Numbered from the stretch's first letter, positions 23,590-34,389 are shown. The stretch: DNA of 64,000 nt from Micrasema longulum (GCA_022494885.1 JAGVSM010001150.1:124001-188000), one strand, 5' to 3'. Numbers and translations: made by a program. Notes: a model not told the origin generated them from the sequence alone.

Positions 23590-23975
23590 TACTACAATAT
23601 TTGGGTTTGTCCAAATGTTTGTAGACAAATGACTGGATTTCACCCCCTCAGGAGTCATTAAGATTAACAAATTACAACAGCGAGGGAGAATACCTTAGAA
23701 AGGGGAATATGGAAGTCTAATCTCTTCGCAACAATAAAGGCTTCAGTTCTTTACATTCACTAAAACCAACAAATGGAAGAAATGAAGAAATATAGATTTT
23801 CAAACATAAGCAAAATTGTGAACTAAAATTGTCAACAAAATTGTGAACACAGCGTGTAAAGTGGCCACTTAAACCAGCCAATGACAGGTTATAAGCCCAG
23901 TAAATGCCCAGACTTCCATTTTCCCTTTTCTAAGGTTTTTTCCATCGCTGTTGTAATTTGTAAATCTCCGTTATA
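23590..23975 (+). mobile_element. Foldback/MITE copy with visible inverted arms
   Basis: The left side holds the TIR words GTTTGTCCAAATG and AGACAAATGACTGGATTTCA. The inner inverted pair is 23669-23720 (CAAATTACAACAGCG...ATGGAAGTCT) against 23928-23973 (AGACTTCCAT...CGCTGTTGTAATTTG). The core ACTTAAACCAGCCAATGACA lies between them. The outer right TIR is missing. Confidence 0.7.
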
Positions 23976-24509
23976 CATTAAGAATCGGTAAAAATAATTT
24001 GTTATTAATAAATAAAGATTATTGGGAACAGAAAAAACGTTTAACCAAAAATCGGAGATAAATCATTAATACGATAGAAGATTTACTGATGTGTGGAATG
24101 TTGCAGAGTACGAAGTTTAAGAGTAATCCTTACAAAAATTTATTATAATTATTATTTTTTCAATTGTCTCACACATTCTTTATTTCGTTTCATTCCAATT
24201 TTATTTTATTTTTTTCTGGATCCTCTTCTAGTCTTCTTCCAAACTCATTTACTGATACCACATTTCTCATCATTGTACTCTTAAACGGCTGTGCTAAAAA
24301 AAATCATTCACACACGGTGATGTAACATCGTGTTACCACACGCAGAAGACAGAACATAGAGCGATACGGTTAAAAAAATCATTTTCAATAATTAATAAAT
24401 AGTATTATGTAATTTAGGTCTGTTAGGCAAAAGCAAATTTCTATAATTGTCATTTTTTATCTATGGTTTGTTTAATTTGTTTTTTGTTTTTGTTTCTGTT
24501 TTTTATTTT

Positions 24510-25022
24510 ATTTATTTTTCAAGAATTAACGGTACAAGTACCCTTTACATTACATACATACATAAGTATTTACAGTGGAGTATATACAGTAACAACTTTT
24601 TTAATGCTTACTTAGAAAGAACATAATTAAAATATTGATTCCACACTAAAATGTTTTACAAGTAATTGTTTATAAGCTGGAAATTTCAATAAAAATATGT
24701 TACCTAAATCCGAATGTTTATTAATCAGCGCATGTAGATTCAGTACTGAATTGCTAGAATATATTGAGGTATGATTGTTGCACTGATAAAGTTGAACTAG
24801 CCTAGTCACTCTAACTGGTACTTTTAAACCAACGAGGGCCAAAATTTCAGGGCTGTCCAATACTGAATTAACGATTTTAAATAGAACTAATAAATCATTA
24901 ATAGTTCTCCTGTCCCTTAATTTAATCAAATTTAATATATTTAATAAATAATCATAGTTACGAAATTCATTACGTATTATTTTTAGAAGGATTTTGGATT
25001 TGCGAGGAATAGAACATAAAGC
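24510..25022 (-). pseudogene. Jockey/CR1-like LINE C-terminus
   Basis: The minus frame reads IPRKSKILLKIIRNEFRNYD, then a DRRTINDLLVLFKIVNS segment and VGLKVPVRVTRLVQLY. These match the family at 60600-60890 (DRRKIIDLLNLFKIVNS; FRVPGRMTR). It is 5' truncated before the RT catalytic box and abuts a SINE-B at its 5' side. A 3' UTR runs to about 24510. Confidence 0.7.
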
Positions 25023-25025
25023 ATC

Positions 25026-25170
25026 GGGCTGTGGCCCCGTGGTATTATTGTGGACTAGTGGACCAAAAGTCACAGGTTCAGATCCCACTCTACCACAACT
25101 CGATATCCATTTTTCCAGCTCAAGTTATTTACGACTTTTTAGAAATGGTCTGAAAATTGAAATATTTGAG
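25026..25170 (+). repeat. SINE family B copy, plus orientation
   Basis: GGTTCAGATCCCACTCTACC is the box B side, followed by CAACTCGAT, CCATTTTT and AGTTATTTACGACTT, the reverse complement of the family as seen at 51815-51978. It sits at the 5' edge of the LINE at 24510-25022. Confidence 0.6.
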
Positions 25171-25850
25171 TAAGTAGTGAGAACTCGAGTATCTATCTTT
25201 AAAATAAAAAATGAACGTGCACTATTATGCCGTATAAGGCATACGCCTTGCAAAAATATGCTGCAAAGGATTCGCCAATCGACCGAAAAATTCATTAATA
25301 AATTATTTTATTTAAATTATTTATTGACACTTCTTGATGGAATTCCATTGGAATAATGAAATAACCTGTATTTACATATAAGTTATTGATTTAAAAGTAC
25401 TTGGCACACTTCCACTTATTTATTTGACTAATGGGCTCTAATGGGCATCTTCAGACTGTTAAATATTATACAGTGAAGGATAATTTATATAAAAAGTGTA
25501 AGTACATTTAAAAATAAGTTGAAAAGGATACAATACGCAATGTTTCAATGGAACATAGTGAGACAAATGATTGAAATATGTATTGACGGTGTACTTTAAG
25601 AGAAGATTCTATTATATAAAAAACATTTATTGTTTTATTACAACGTACAGGGTCCAACTAAGGGGGCTAATAAGGGTGAGTTTTTTAATTCTACCTGCTG
25701 ATTTATCAACATCAATTTATAAATTAATAAATTAAGCCGCGTTTAGATCTTGATATTGTATTTAATTACTTGGTATAGCAGTACAAAATGAAACACAGAA
25801 AGAAAAACTAAATTTGGATATGAAAAAATCCGAATACCGAATATTATTTT
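25170..25850. other. No recognised gene
   Basis: AT-rich. The stretch at 25410-25620 (ATTTATTTGACTAATGGGC) may be an old LINE 3' end, but I cannot assign a family. Confidence 0.3.
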
Positions 25851-25854
25851 TTGC

Positions 25855-25995
25855 ATGCCTCGTAGTGTAGTGATTAGAGCCACCCTGTGAATGGACGCGC
25901 TGTTTTAATGTTCACTTTTCGTCTTCTAATCAAGCCGCTCGGTTCAAATTCCACGATCTATGCGAATGTTTGGAATCGTAATGCACAAAACCACC
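25855..25995 (+). repeat. tRNA-derived SINE head, family unassigned
   Basis: GCCTCGTAGTGTAGTGATTA resembles a tRNA 5' arm and box A, and CGGTTCAAATTCC at 25941-25953 is a near-consensus box B. The spacing is too long for a functional tRNA, so this is a SINE promoter, possibly related to family A. Confidence 0.55.
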
Positions 25996-26341
25996 CCTTC
26001 GTGGACTAGGGATGGAATTTTCGTCCATACGATATTTGCATGTTGTTGGGAAGATGCGCCGTATTAATCTAAAATTATTTTGAATGGACATAAATCTTTT
26101 ACCATTTCCACGCTTTGAATATTACTTACTTTAAAATACTTATACATGAAAACCTTTTTTTTTGTTTGATTTTTAACAGCCAATTATTATAAAATCATAC
26201 GATACATATTAAAAATAAATTTTATGAAATCCAAAATTGTCACATAAATATAAAATAGCCTATGAAATGAGTAATGATCAACAACTTGAGAGGATGAAAG
26301 GTGAGTTTCTGACGCTTCCAATCCAAAACCAACCAGCTAGG

Positions 26342-26460
26342 GCAGTGGTCGGCAAACTTATTATTCGAAAGAGCCAAAGATCAGCATTACGACGATTAAG
26401 ATTTCTTTTGAGAGCCGAATTTATTTTCGTTAAACTGTTTCCTCTAAGCCAACAAAGCCA
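26342..26460 (+). mobile_element. hAT-like transposon terminus (fragment)
   Basis: CAGTGGTCGGCAAACTTATT starts a segment continuing AAAGAGCCAAAGATC and ending TTCTTTTGAGAGCC. CAGTGGTCGGCAAACT-type ends are familiar from insect hAT elements. No matching inverted end or 8-bp duplication was found, so only one end remains. A 159-codon open frame across it (26237-26716) has no transposase motif. Confidence 0.4.
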
Positions 26461-27420
26461 ACAAACCGGTGAAAATCTTTGTATCTACTCTCTCTTATTC
26501 ATTAAACATTATTTAAATAAGCGATGTAAAGGAGATTTGACGACTAATGTGTTGACAATCGTGATCACCAAATCCATAAAATTTGAAAATTTTCGTCTCT
26601 TGATTAATAATGCAATGGTAAAAAAGCATCTCGAAAACAAAAATCAAACCGTTCTTACTTCGGTCGTAATATCCTCAATAATTCAAAAGGCAATAGTCCT
26701 AGAAGTTCTTCATTAGAACCTGTAGACTAAATAATTTGAACAAAAAGTATAAATTGCGCTGAGTGGCTAAAGAGCTGCACTTGTGTGTCTGTAAATAGAG
26801 TATCAAATTATATTTATGTCTCAATTTGCCAAAAAACCCGGTTTGTGCCCCTTTTTCTTGTCAGAACAGAGTTTATAGTTAAAGTCCTTAAAATATAGCA
26901 TGATTAGAATGACAGTTGTCAGAAAAATTGATGAAAAAATGTTTTTTTTTGTAAACAGTGCTTGACATATTAAAAAACATAAATATATAAAATCAGCATT
27001 AAAACAAAAAAAACAAAAATAAACCAAATTATTAACGACGTTCTTACAAGGTTACATCATTTTGCAAAAACGTTAGAGATGGGACAAATTGATCAATGTA
27101 ATTTGATTGAATAAAAAAATAATTCGTTTGATCATGTTAACGAAAAAAGTATAAATGTCTTATTTTTTGGTGAATAATTGTATTCAACACACTATAATAG
27201 GCTTGTTTTTGCGTTTTTATATCAATTTTCAGAACAGAGTTTCGTGTTTGCATATAAAAAAAACTGATAAAATCGATTTGATCGGTACATGATCAGTGAT
27301 AAGTAATTTCCCATCACTATTGACATGAGTTTGACAGCTGTCATTTCAATCAAGCTAAATTTTAAGGACTATAGGTATACCTTTTTGTCCTAACTGTTTA
27401 TTCTAGGAGAAACTATCGTG
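26460..27420. other. No recognised gene
   Basis: AT-rich non-coding sequence. No repeat family is recognised. Confidence 0.35.
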
Positions 27421-27424
27421 GAAT

Positions 27425-27610
27425 GGCTTTGCCAGGATGCAAAAGTCAACAGATGGAAGAGTTGAGATAATGTGGATGTTTAAACATAGGCAGAACGGTA
27501 TAAGTTATACAGTCGGTAAAACGGTCACTTAAACCAGCCAATGATAGGTCATAAGCCCTGTAAATGCCTAGACTTCCTTGTTCCCTCCTCTGTTGCAACA
27601 CATTTAAATA
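27425..27610 (+). mobile_element. Foldback/MITE copy
   Basis: AAAGTCAACAGATGGAAGAG, TTTAAACATAGGCAGAACGG, ACTTAAACCAGCCAATGATA and TGCCTAGACTTCC are all present in family order. The outer terminal arms are incomplete. Confidence 0.65.
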
Positions 27611-27649
27611 TGATTCAATCCACACCATATGAATATTATAATTATTAGG

Positions 27650-27990
27650 CGACTGACATGCATTATTGACATAATCAAGAAAGGGGTGCTGCGTTGGTTT
27701 AGACATGTAGAGCGGATGGACAGCGAAAGAATGACTAAAAGGATCTACGATGCAAATGTTGATGGATGCAGAAAACGAAGAAGACCGAGAAAGACATGGC
27801 ACGATCAAGTTCATCAAATACTTGAAGATGGACATGTCAAAAGTAGGAATAATCGGCGTGCGTGCATAAGAAGATGTATGAATGTAGAGGAAGCGAGGTC
27901 TGTATGCCAAGATAGAGTGTTATGGTGTTCTATCCTCTCTGCCTACCCCTACGGGGAAACGGCGTGATGGTTTGTTGTTGTTGTTGTTGC
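27650..27990 (+). pseudogene. RTE-like LINE tail with TTG 3' end
   Basis: The frame reads KKGVLRWFRHVERMDSERMT, then a VDGCRKRRRPRKTWHDQVHQ segment and RRCMNVEEARSVC. It is close to 12450-12776 with few substitutions and ends in the same GGGGAAACGGCGTGATGG (TTG)n. It is a 5'-truncated copy of about 340 bp. Confidence 0.75.
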
Positions 27991-28299
27991 TGTATTTTTT
28001 TACCATTAGTGTGTACACGGCACAAATGCCTTTTAGTATTTATTGTAAAATTGAATTGAAACAAGCAACGAACAAATGATTCAAGCTGTGTAATTATATA
28101 GTAATAATGTAATTTTTGAGCATTTGAATGATAGATTTAGATACTCGTATTCTCAAAATAAATCCGTAGATTTTGGAGTTGCAATCAATGGTATGGTAAA
28201 ATTTAAGTTTGTTATCAAAAGCTATCCCAAATTTCTGTTGTTATTTGTTAACATAAATTATTCAAATTCATAACTCAAATTGTACTGTGTGAAATGAAT

Positions 28300-30240
28300 G
28301 TAGGGGAGACCGAGGAGGGTTGTAACAGAGGATAGTTGTAACAATGGCAATTTCAAAAATTCTATGGTCGATACAGAACTGGCAACATCGTACATTTATT
28401 GCGTTTTTGGTGTGCCACATAATGTAGTTGGCAACAGCCGTCTACAGGGAGGTTGGGTGTATATACGAAATCAAGACGAAAATGATTATTAAAATTAAGT
28501 TCTTGGCTAATAATTGATAGCCTGTTATTCGATAAATATTACGTAAAAGCTGACGCGATAGTTTTTCCAATATGCATTTACTATTCAAATTTCAAAGCGT
28601 GATATTGTTTTTTATAGCTCGCCTCTTATTTTGAAGTTAAACGCCATTATTCTAAAGATGGTGAGATTTTTTTGGCCTAGAAACTCTCCAACTCTCTTTT
28701 TTTCAAATATAATGTTTTGTGGTATGAATTTTAAAACTGCGTTCTGAATAACTCTTGTATCCAGAATGCCCAATCAATTTGGAGTACCTCAGGGATCAAT
28801 ATTAGGACCATTGTTTTATATAATATACATTAACGACATAATACACAGTGACATAATGGGGAAAAAACAATCTATGCGGAGGAATTTTATATGAAAACAA
28901 AAATGACATTGAAACCACTAAAACCATCAACAATGACGTGCAAAAACTATTAGAATGGACAAACAAAAACTTCTTAACACTAAATGCCAAGAAATGCAAT
29001 ATAATACATTTCGAAACACAAAAGAAGAACCATAACATGAACATAAAAATAAAAAACGAAACTCTTAAAGAACAAGAACATGTGACTTACCTAGGACTCA
29101 CAATGGACAGACAATTAAAATGGACAAAACACATAGACGGACTCACTAAAGTAATGGCATCACTACATAGCCTCTTCTACAAAATTAAAGATTTTATATC
29201 AAGAAAGGAAAAAAATATGATGTACGAAGCCTATGTCAAAAGTAAATTGAGTTACATGATCGCCTTCTGGGGAACTGGTAACAAGACAGACATAACAAGA
29301 ATACAAAGACAACAAAATAAAATTCTTAAACTAACATACAACCTACCCTACCTGACCTCTACGACTGAACTGTACAAAAAAACACACCAGTTTGACATAA
29401 ACTACTTGATTAAAATTGAGACCTTAAAAATTGTGCACAAAATAACACTGGGAAACATACAAGACGACGACATAATATTAGTCAAAAATGCTGACATACA
29501 CAAATATAACACCAGACAACAAAAACACTATCGTATTGAAAAAGCAAAGACAAACACAGGACAGTCAAAAATACTACATAATGGACTTAAACACTACAAC
29601 GACCTACCTCACTACTTGAAAACTTTTAATGGAGACAAATTTAAAATCAATCTGAAAAAGCACATGATGACTGAACTAACAAGACTAGACAAGACATAAA
29701 ATGACTAGACAATATTAAATTTCTAATTTAACCCTAACGGGTTTTTTAAAATTGTAAATAAATAAATAAAAAAATATGTAAAAAAGACAGATAGGGACAT
29801 GGTTAGCGTTGAAATCTATAAACTAGCCGGTAAAGAGGTGACTTAAGGGAGCAGAGTCTCAGAAATACCACATCATTCACTCTTTAGATTTATGAAAAAA
29901 AAACACACACAGTCTGTGATAATTGGTCGTATTCAAATGCAGGAAAACTCCTGTTAATTTATTATATCCCGTCTAATAAAAAATACCAAACAGTTACAAC
30001 TCACCTTGACCTCTGTTTCAACTTACCTCGGTACTAGGAGAGTTGCAACGCGGGGGAGTTGCTTCAGTTTTAGCCGATTTTCTCTTTGACCCTGATTATG
30101 TTGACCTATTTTTAATTAAGATTACATAGTGTAAAAATATAGCTGTGCTGAAGTATAAAATTCATATGGGTTAATATTTTTTTGGCTGAGATACACTAGA
30201 GAATGTGAAAATTGTTTCAACCCTTCTCAGTCTCCCTTAC
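28300..30240. mobile_element. TIR DNA element (non-autonomous) interrupted by a LINE
   Basis: The left end at 28300-28326 (GTAGGGGAGACCGAGGAGGG, TTGTAAC) is inverted at 30214-30240 (GTTTCAACCCTTCTCAGTCT, CCCTTAC), with about 6 mismatches in 27. The outer parts (28327-28754 and 29771-30213) hold no transposase frame. The middle is the LINE at 28755-29770. The superfamily and target duplication are unclear. Confidence 0.55.
28755..29770 (+). pseudogene. Jockey-like LINE, RT catalytic half to 3' tail
   Basis: GVPQGSILGPLFYIIYINDI is encoded from 28781, the RT motif before the active site. The YADD box region at 28872-28883 is frameshifted and mutated (CTATGCGGAGGA). A 253-codon open frame at 28938-29699 then carries LEWTNKNFLTLNAKKCNIIH, YLGLTMDRQLKWTKHID, KSKLSYMIAFWGTG and a basic C-terminal tail. 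The 3' end is AACGGGTTTTTTAAAATTG followed by TAAATAAATAAATAAA. It is 5' truncated. The long open tail and the near-identical copy at 53.2 kb suggest a fairly young family. Confidence 0.75.
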
Positions 30241-30707
30241 AGTATCTACGGCTTGAATGAACAGTATTGTAAAGAACATATATTAAAATATTATATAAGC
30301 GAGTGGGTTATGCCACTTTCCCGGACTATAATTTTGTTTATGCTCAACTTTTCACATTCCCAGTACCGGTATGCTGCTACGTATTAAGAGGCTAGCACTT
30401 GGAATGCGAGTTTATGATGAAATTTATTGTAGTGATAACTCATTCACTTAACGCAGAAGTTTATTTTTCTTTGTTATATTATATTATGCTGAAGTTAGTG
30501 GCTTGGATCTAAGAGAGCCCACGTCACATTTATTTTTTTCTTACTAAGATTTTATAGAAGATCGAATTAAGTTTTTTAAAAAAGTACTTTTTTTAAAAAA
30601 ATGTACAAATTTACATTTAAGTCATGTTGTATCGGATGAATTCTCCTAATGTTTCCTATATGTATTAATATAAAAATTTATATTTAAATATAAGTAACTC
30701 ATTAAAA

Positions 30708-30790
30708 TTTGTCGGCCTCGTGGTGTAAAGAGGTCTCGGGTTCGATTTCCGACATGGTTAATATGAAATATTTATTTAAAAGGGAGTTTT
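30708..30790 (+). repeat. SINE family A head, internally deleted
   Basis: GTCGGCCTCGTGGTGTAAAG runs directly into AGGTCTCGGGTTCGATTTCC, so the tRNA-like head has lost the segment between box A and the anticodon side. Part of the body follows. Confidence 0.55.
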
Positions 30791-30829
30791 CACACTTTTT
30801 GTATATATTTAAGAGTTGTACATTAGGGT

Positions 30830-31392
30830 GAGCCGATATTTTTTTCTTCTGAATTTCGAAATGGAAGGGGTCTAAAAAGTTGCCATTTGGATTATTGGGA
30901 ATGCAAAAAATATTTAAAAAAATATTAGACACTACTTTTGGCCCTTAACCAGACTTAACTTAACTTAACGGTAAACCGGCTGCTATTTCGTATTTAAGTA
31001 AGAAATGCATTTAACCTTTAAATAAGCATCTAAGGGCACGAGTTGCACTTTGTTTGTAATAAATGAGTGGCATTGTTTTCATGAGCCATTGTTTTCGTCA
31101 ATATTAGCCAGGCGCTCAACGGAATCAGTTCCGCGGAGTGTAAACTTTTTGCATTTCGGTAGTTTTAAAACGTGTTCGAATTTGTAATGTGATAAAGTTA
31201 TATCTTTAATAACAAAAAAATATTTTTTTCAATATAGATAATCGGTTGAGGGCCAAAAGTAGTATGGAATATTTTTTTAAATATTTTTTTAAATAGTTTT
31301 TACGTTAAATGTGATTCAAAATGTAACTTTTTAGACCCTTTCACTTTGATGTCTAAAAAATAAAAAAACTTCGTACATCATCGGCCCACTTT
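30830..31392. mobile_element. Long-TIR DNA element, copy 1
   Basis: The ends are inverted: GTGAGCCGAT and GGGGTCTAAAAAGTTGCC on the left, TAACTTTTTAGACCC and ATCGGCCCAC on the right, with TACTTTTGGCCCT inside both arms. The arms run about 130 bp. The centre contains GCCAGGCGCTCAACGGAATC and CAGTTCCGCGGAGTGTAAAC. There is no ORF, so it is non-autonomous. An inverted relative lies at 36325-36945. Confidence 0.65.
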
Positions 31393-32150
31393 ATTGTATA
31401 TATTACATAAACGTATTTGGACATTCAGAAAGTTGGTTCTTCAAATATTAATTTTAGAAAAATAATATAAAAGTCCTTCGCCAGCGCCATGCCAGAAATG
31501 TCCGACGTCTCACGTAAAGGGGTGGCACGAAGGTACATATTTACACAAGGGAAATACTTAAACCGTATTTCATATTCGCCGGTCAAGCGGAGATGAGTCA
31601 ATATTATGAGGATCTGCTATTTGTTTGGCTAATATGGAGTTATTATATCTGACATCAAGCATCAACCCTTGTAACGAGAAAATAGCGTGGGTTTTATGAT
31701 ATCAAATTATAGGAAATCTTTGTACGCGTAAGTACGCAGGAATTTAATTACGAACAGTCATCTTCGGCGAGTTTCGTGAGGATGCGGCTTGGATACGCGA
31801 TGCGTATACCTCGGGAGAGCCTTAATAGGAAACGCGGTCTGTCTTTTCACCATACAAACGTATTTCCGTATTTTCTTCCTGGATTATAAGACTAGAGCAG
31901 TGTTTTTTTTTAACATACTATTAGTGTGTTTCGTTTTTTTAGTTTTATTTTTTTTCCTCATTATTTTACACGGCTCACTGCGTTTTATTCTACACAGTTA
32001 TGAAAAATTAAATATAACTACAACATACGTGATGATAAAATGAAAATAAAACAAATTGAATGATGTGTTATACAAACCAAGCACAATTGAAAAACAAAAA
32101 TAAAGATAAAATACAAAATAAAGAGAGAACTAAATATAATTATAGTGACA
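31393..32150. other. Unique-looking sequence, no gene recognised
   Basis: 31480-31860 is more balanced in base composition than its surroundings and contains a donor-like CGCGTAAGT at 31724-31732. I found no acceptor with a fitting frame, so no exon is called. Confidence 0.3.
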
Positions 32151-32152
32151 AG

Positions 32153-32611
32153 ATTTTGAGTTTGTCCAAATTTTTATAGAAAGGGACTGGATTCAACTCC
32201 CTGGGGAGCTGTTTATATAAACATATTACAACAGAGATGAAGAACATATAAGAAAAGGTAATATAGAAGTCTAGGCATCTACAGGGCTCATGACATGTCA
32301 ATGGCTGGTTTAAGTGGCCACTTTACACACTGTGTAACATTCACCATTCTGCTCATATTTGAACATCTTCCTCCGATTCTTTTATCTGTTGATGTTTGTA
32401 CAGTTAAAGAGCTGAAACCTTTATTAATGCGGGTGAGATTCATCTTATTGAATTATTTCACCTACATACTAGGCAACGCCTGAAAATGTTATTTCATCTA
32501 TATTAACTTCTCTTAAATGTTCTTCATCTCTGTTGTAATATGTTAATACAAACAGCTCCCCAGGGAGTTGAATCCAGTCCTTGTCTACAAAAATTTGGAC
32601 GAACTCAAAAT
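32153..32611 (-). mobile_element. Best-preserved foldback/MITE element
   Basis: The arms of about 113 bp are inverted: 32153-32265 (ATTTTGAGTTTGTCCAAATT...CTCCCTGGGGAGCTG...) and 32499-32611 (...CAGCTCCCCAGGGAG...GGACGAACTCAAAAT). The arms differ at roughly one base in ten. The core is the family's common segment, here inverted (TGTCAATGGCTGGTTTAAGT). The 459-bp element carries no frame. No target duplication is clear. Confidence 0.8.
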
Positions 32612-33340
32612 ATGGTTGATAAATCCACCTGGTCCATGAAGAAGTATAGAAATTGATTACCTTAGATAACGTCAGCATAGACTGTTTCATATTCCAATAT
32701 ACGGGACCAACCTGCCAATGATTATGCCTGTTGGAAGGGCTATCTCTATGTTGAACAATATTACTTTGGACATTGATATTTTTCACGTCTCTGAGGGAGT
32801 TTTTCGTAACAAGATTCTCTTACTTTTTTAACATATTATTCTCCGGATATTATGCATGTGTTATTTTTATATATACCCTATTTTAGCTTATTATTTTCAT
32901 TATTTCTATATGTATGAATTAAGATATTCCATTTTGTAATGTTCATGTATATGAATAAATTAAATTGAAAATTGAAAAAAAAATAGCGCTTTTAAATTGT
33001 ATCACATTTTTTTTTCGTAATATGTAAGCCTTGAATATATTTTTTAACATTGTAGAACATCTTTTTAACATTGTCTGTAAGTATTGATGATAAATTTCTA
33101 TGCAACCAACCTATATTTTACATTTAGAATATTTGAACAAAATTTTCCATTTTGCAAGCCAATCCCCAATTCTCCTGCATCGTCTCACAGAATATCCCAC
33201 TTAGAATGAGGATCATCCGAGACGACGAAACTCTTTCAAAAGATTTCAGTTAGCCTCCATATTGTTATTTTGAAGTTGATGCACTTGAATTATTTTGAAA
33301 TAAACGAAAATGCATTGAAATTTGACGAAAACATAGAAAT
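32612..33340. other. No recognised gene
   Basis: AT-rich. 32880-32985 ends in an A-rich, AATAAATTAAATTG-like tail, as in a LINE 3' end, but no coding remnant is assignable. Confidence 0.3.
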
Positions 33341-33344
33341 TATA

Positions 33345-33490
33345 ATAATAAAAACACTTGAATAGTTTTATTCTACTTTTATTTATTATTTTTACCAGTG
33401 ACCGAGTTTTGTCCCGACCGACATCGTCAGACTGGTGAGACTAAAGAAACTACCAACCAGCGGCCCCTGGTATAGTTTTGATAAAATTTA
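33345..33490 (-). repeat. Penelope-like terminal repeat with hammerhead relic
   Basis: On the minus strand: CAGGGGCCGCTGGTTGGTAG, CTTTAGTCTC, a 43-nt hammerhead block, then AAAATAATAAATAAAAGTAG. It is the same terminus as 34060-34260 (plus) and 19375-19560 (plus). Confidence 0.65.
33394..33436 (-). ncRNA. Hammerhead ribozyme relic (best CUGANGA core)
   Basis: Minus strand, 43 nt: a perfect 6-bp stem I (ACCAGT/ACTGGT), core CTGACGA, stem II TGTC/GACA, then AAAAC and the cleavage triplet GTC before ACTGGT. The expected G of the GAAA strand (G12, the general base) reads A, so it is probably inactive. Stem III would be only about 2 bp, as known for type I hammerheads of Penelope-like elements. 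Confidence 0.6.
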
Positions 33491-33498
33491 AATACAAA

Positions 33499-33900
33499 CA
33501 CGGTTTGACAGGGCCAGACCGCGAAAATTTAGAGGAACTTTTCCTCATGGTAAGTTTTAAAAAAAGTCCAAAAAGTTATTTTAAAAAAATGCGGTAAATT
33601 GTTAATTTCTCGGACTAGCATCCCTTCCGTAAACCCCAACCCCTCCCCGACAAAAAAAATGCGATAAAAACGTATTTGACCAACAAAGCGATATGCACCT
33701 GACGCGGACAAGGGAAGCGGCTGGGTAGGAGAGGGGTAGGGGTTTGTGGGGGGACTGTTTCTTTGAGAAATTTAGGATTTACTACATTTTGAAATTAGAT
33801 TTTTTTTTAAATGACTTTTTGGAAAAAATTTAATAGGATTTTTTCAAAGCTTACTATGAGGAACGTTCCTCTGAAGTTTCACGGTCTGGCCCTGGCCGTG
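33499..33900. mobile_element. MITE with CAGGGCCAGACC inverted ends
   Basis: CAGGGCCAGACC at 33509-33520 is perfectly inverted at 33883-33894, and similarity continues inward for about 60 bp (AGAGGAAC.TTCCTCAT.GTAAG). An outer CACGG/CCGTG pair suggests the ends may extend to 33499 and 33900. CAGGG ends suggest hAT, but I see no 8-bp duplication. It lies between two Penelope termini. Confidence 0.65.
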
Positions 33901-34039
33901 TATAATTCAGATACGTTTTTATTAAAAACTTCATAAAATAATATGTTAAACATCTGTTTTTTTTATATACAGTCAAACAAAACTTAAATTCATACAATTG
34001 TTATTACTTTATACTTAATTTTTTTTTATTTAACTTTTT

Positions 34040-34260
34040 TACTCCACTAATTATATAAAATCATGATTTACAACCCCCGCTTGCAATTGTTAATTATTTT
34101 CTCTCCCACCAGTCTGACAATGTTGGTCACGACGAAGCCCAGTCGTTGGTAAAAATTATAAATAAAAGTGAAATAAAACTTTTTACGTATTTTTATTTTC
34201 ATAATTAAAATGAATTTCCACCAAGAAATGTCAGTATAAAATCTTGATCTATTAAAACAT
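34040..34260 (+). repeat. Penelope-like terminal repeat with hammerhead relic
   Basis: It is colinear with 19340-19560, including the TATAAAATCATGATTTACAA junction upstream, the hammerhead block at 34108-34150, and downstream AATGAATTTCCACCAAGAAA and TGTCAGTA. Confidence 0.65.
34108..34150 (+). ncRNA. Hammerhead ribozyme relic
   Basis: The 43-nt block ACCAGT-CTGACAA-TGTTGGTCACGACG-AAGCCCAGTC-GTTGGT keeps stem I with two G-U pairs, stem II and the GTC triplet. It has CTGACAA for CTGANGA and GAAG for GAAA, so it is likely inactive. Confidence 0.55.
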
Positions 34261-34304
34261 AGAAGAATTTAGTAAAAAAATATTATACCGTTTTCTTTAT
34301 CCGT

Positions 34305-34385
34305 ACCTAGTAATGTATAGAGCACTGCGTTCGTACTCCGATTCCATCGTATCTGAATCATTTTAAATACCGATACGTGTCGGGA
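34305..34385 (-). repeat. SINE family A body fragment
   Basis: CTAGTAATGTATAGAGCACT, then GCGTTCGTACTCCGATTCC, matches the body segment at 56780-56830 (GCGTAGGGCACTGCATTAGA). The head is missing. Confidence 0.4.
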
Positions 34386-34389
34386 AAAT

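Noticed and set aside
26237..26716. 159-codon open frame on the + strand
   Set aside because: It crosses a hAT-like terminus and shows no domain, start context or coherent composition; probably a chance frame.
31480..31860. Possible exon with a GTAAGT-like donor at 31726
   Set aside because: No acceptor with a compatible open frame could be paired with it.
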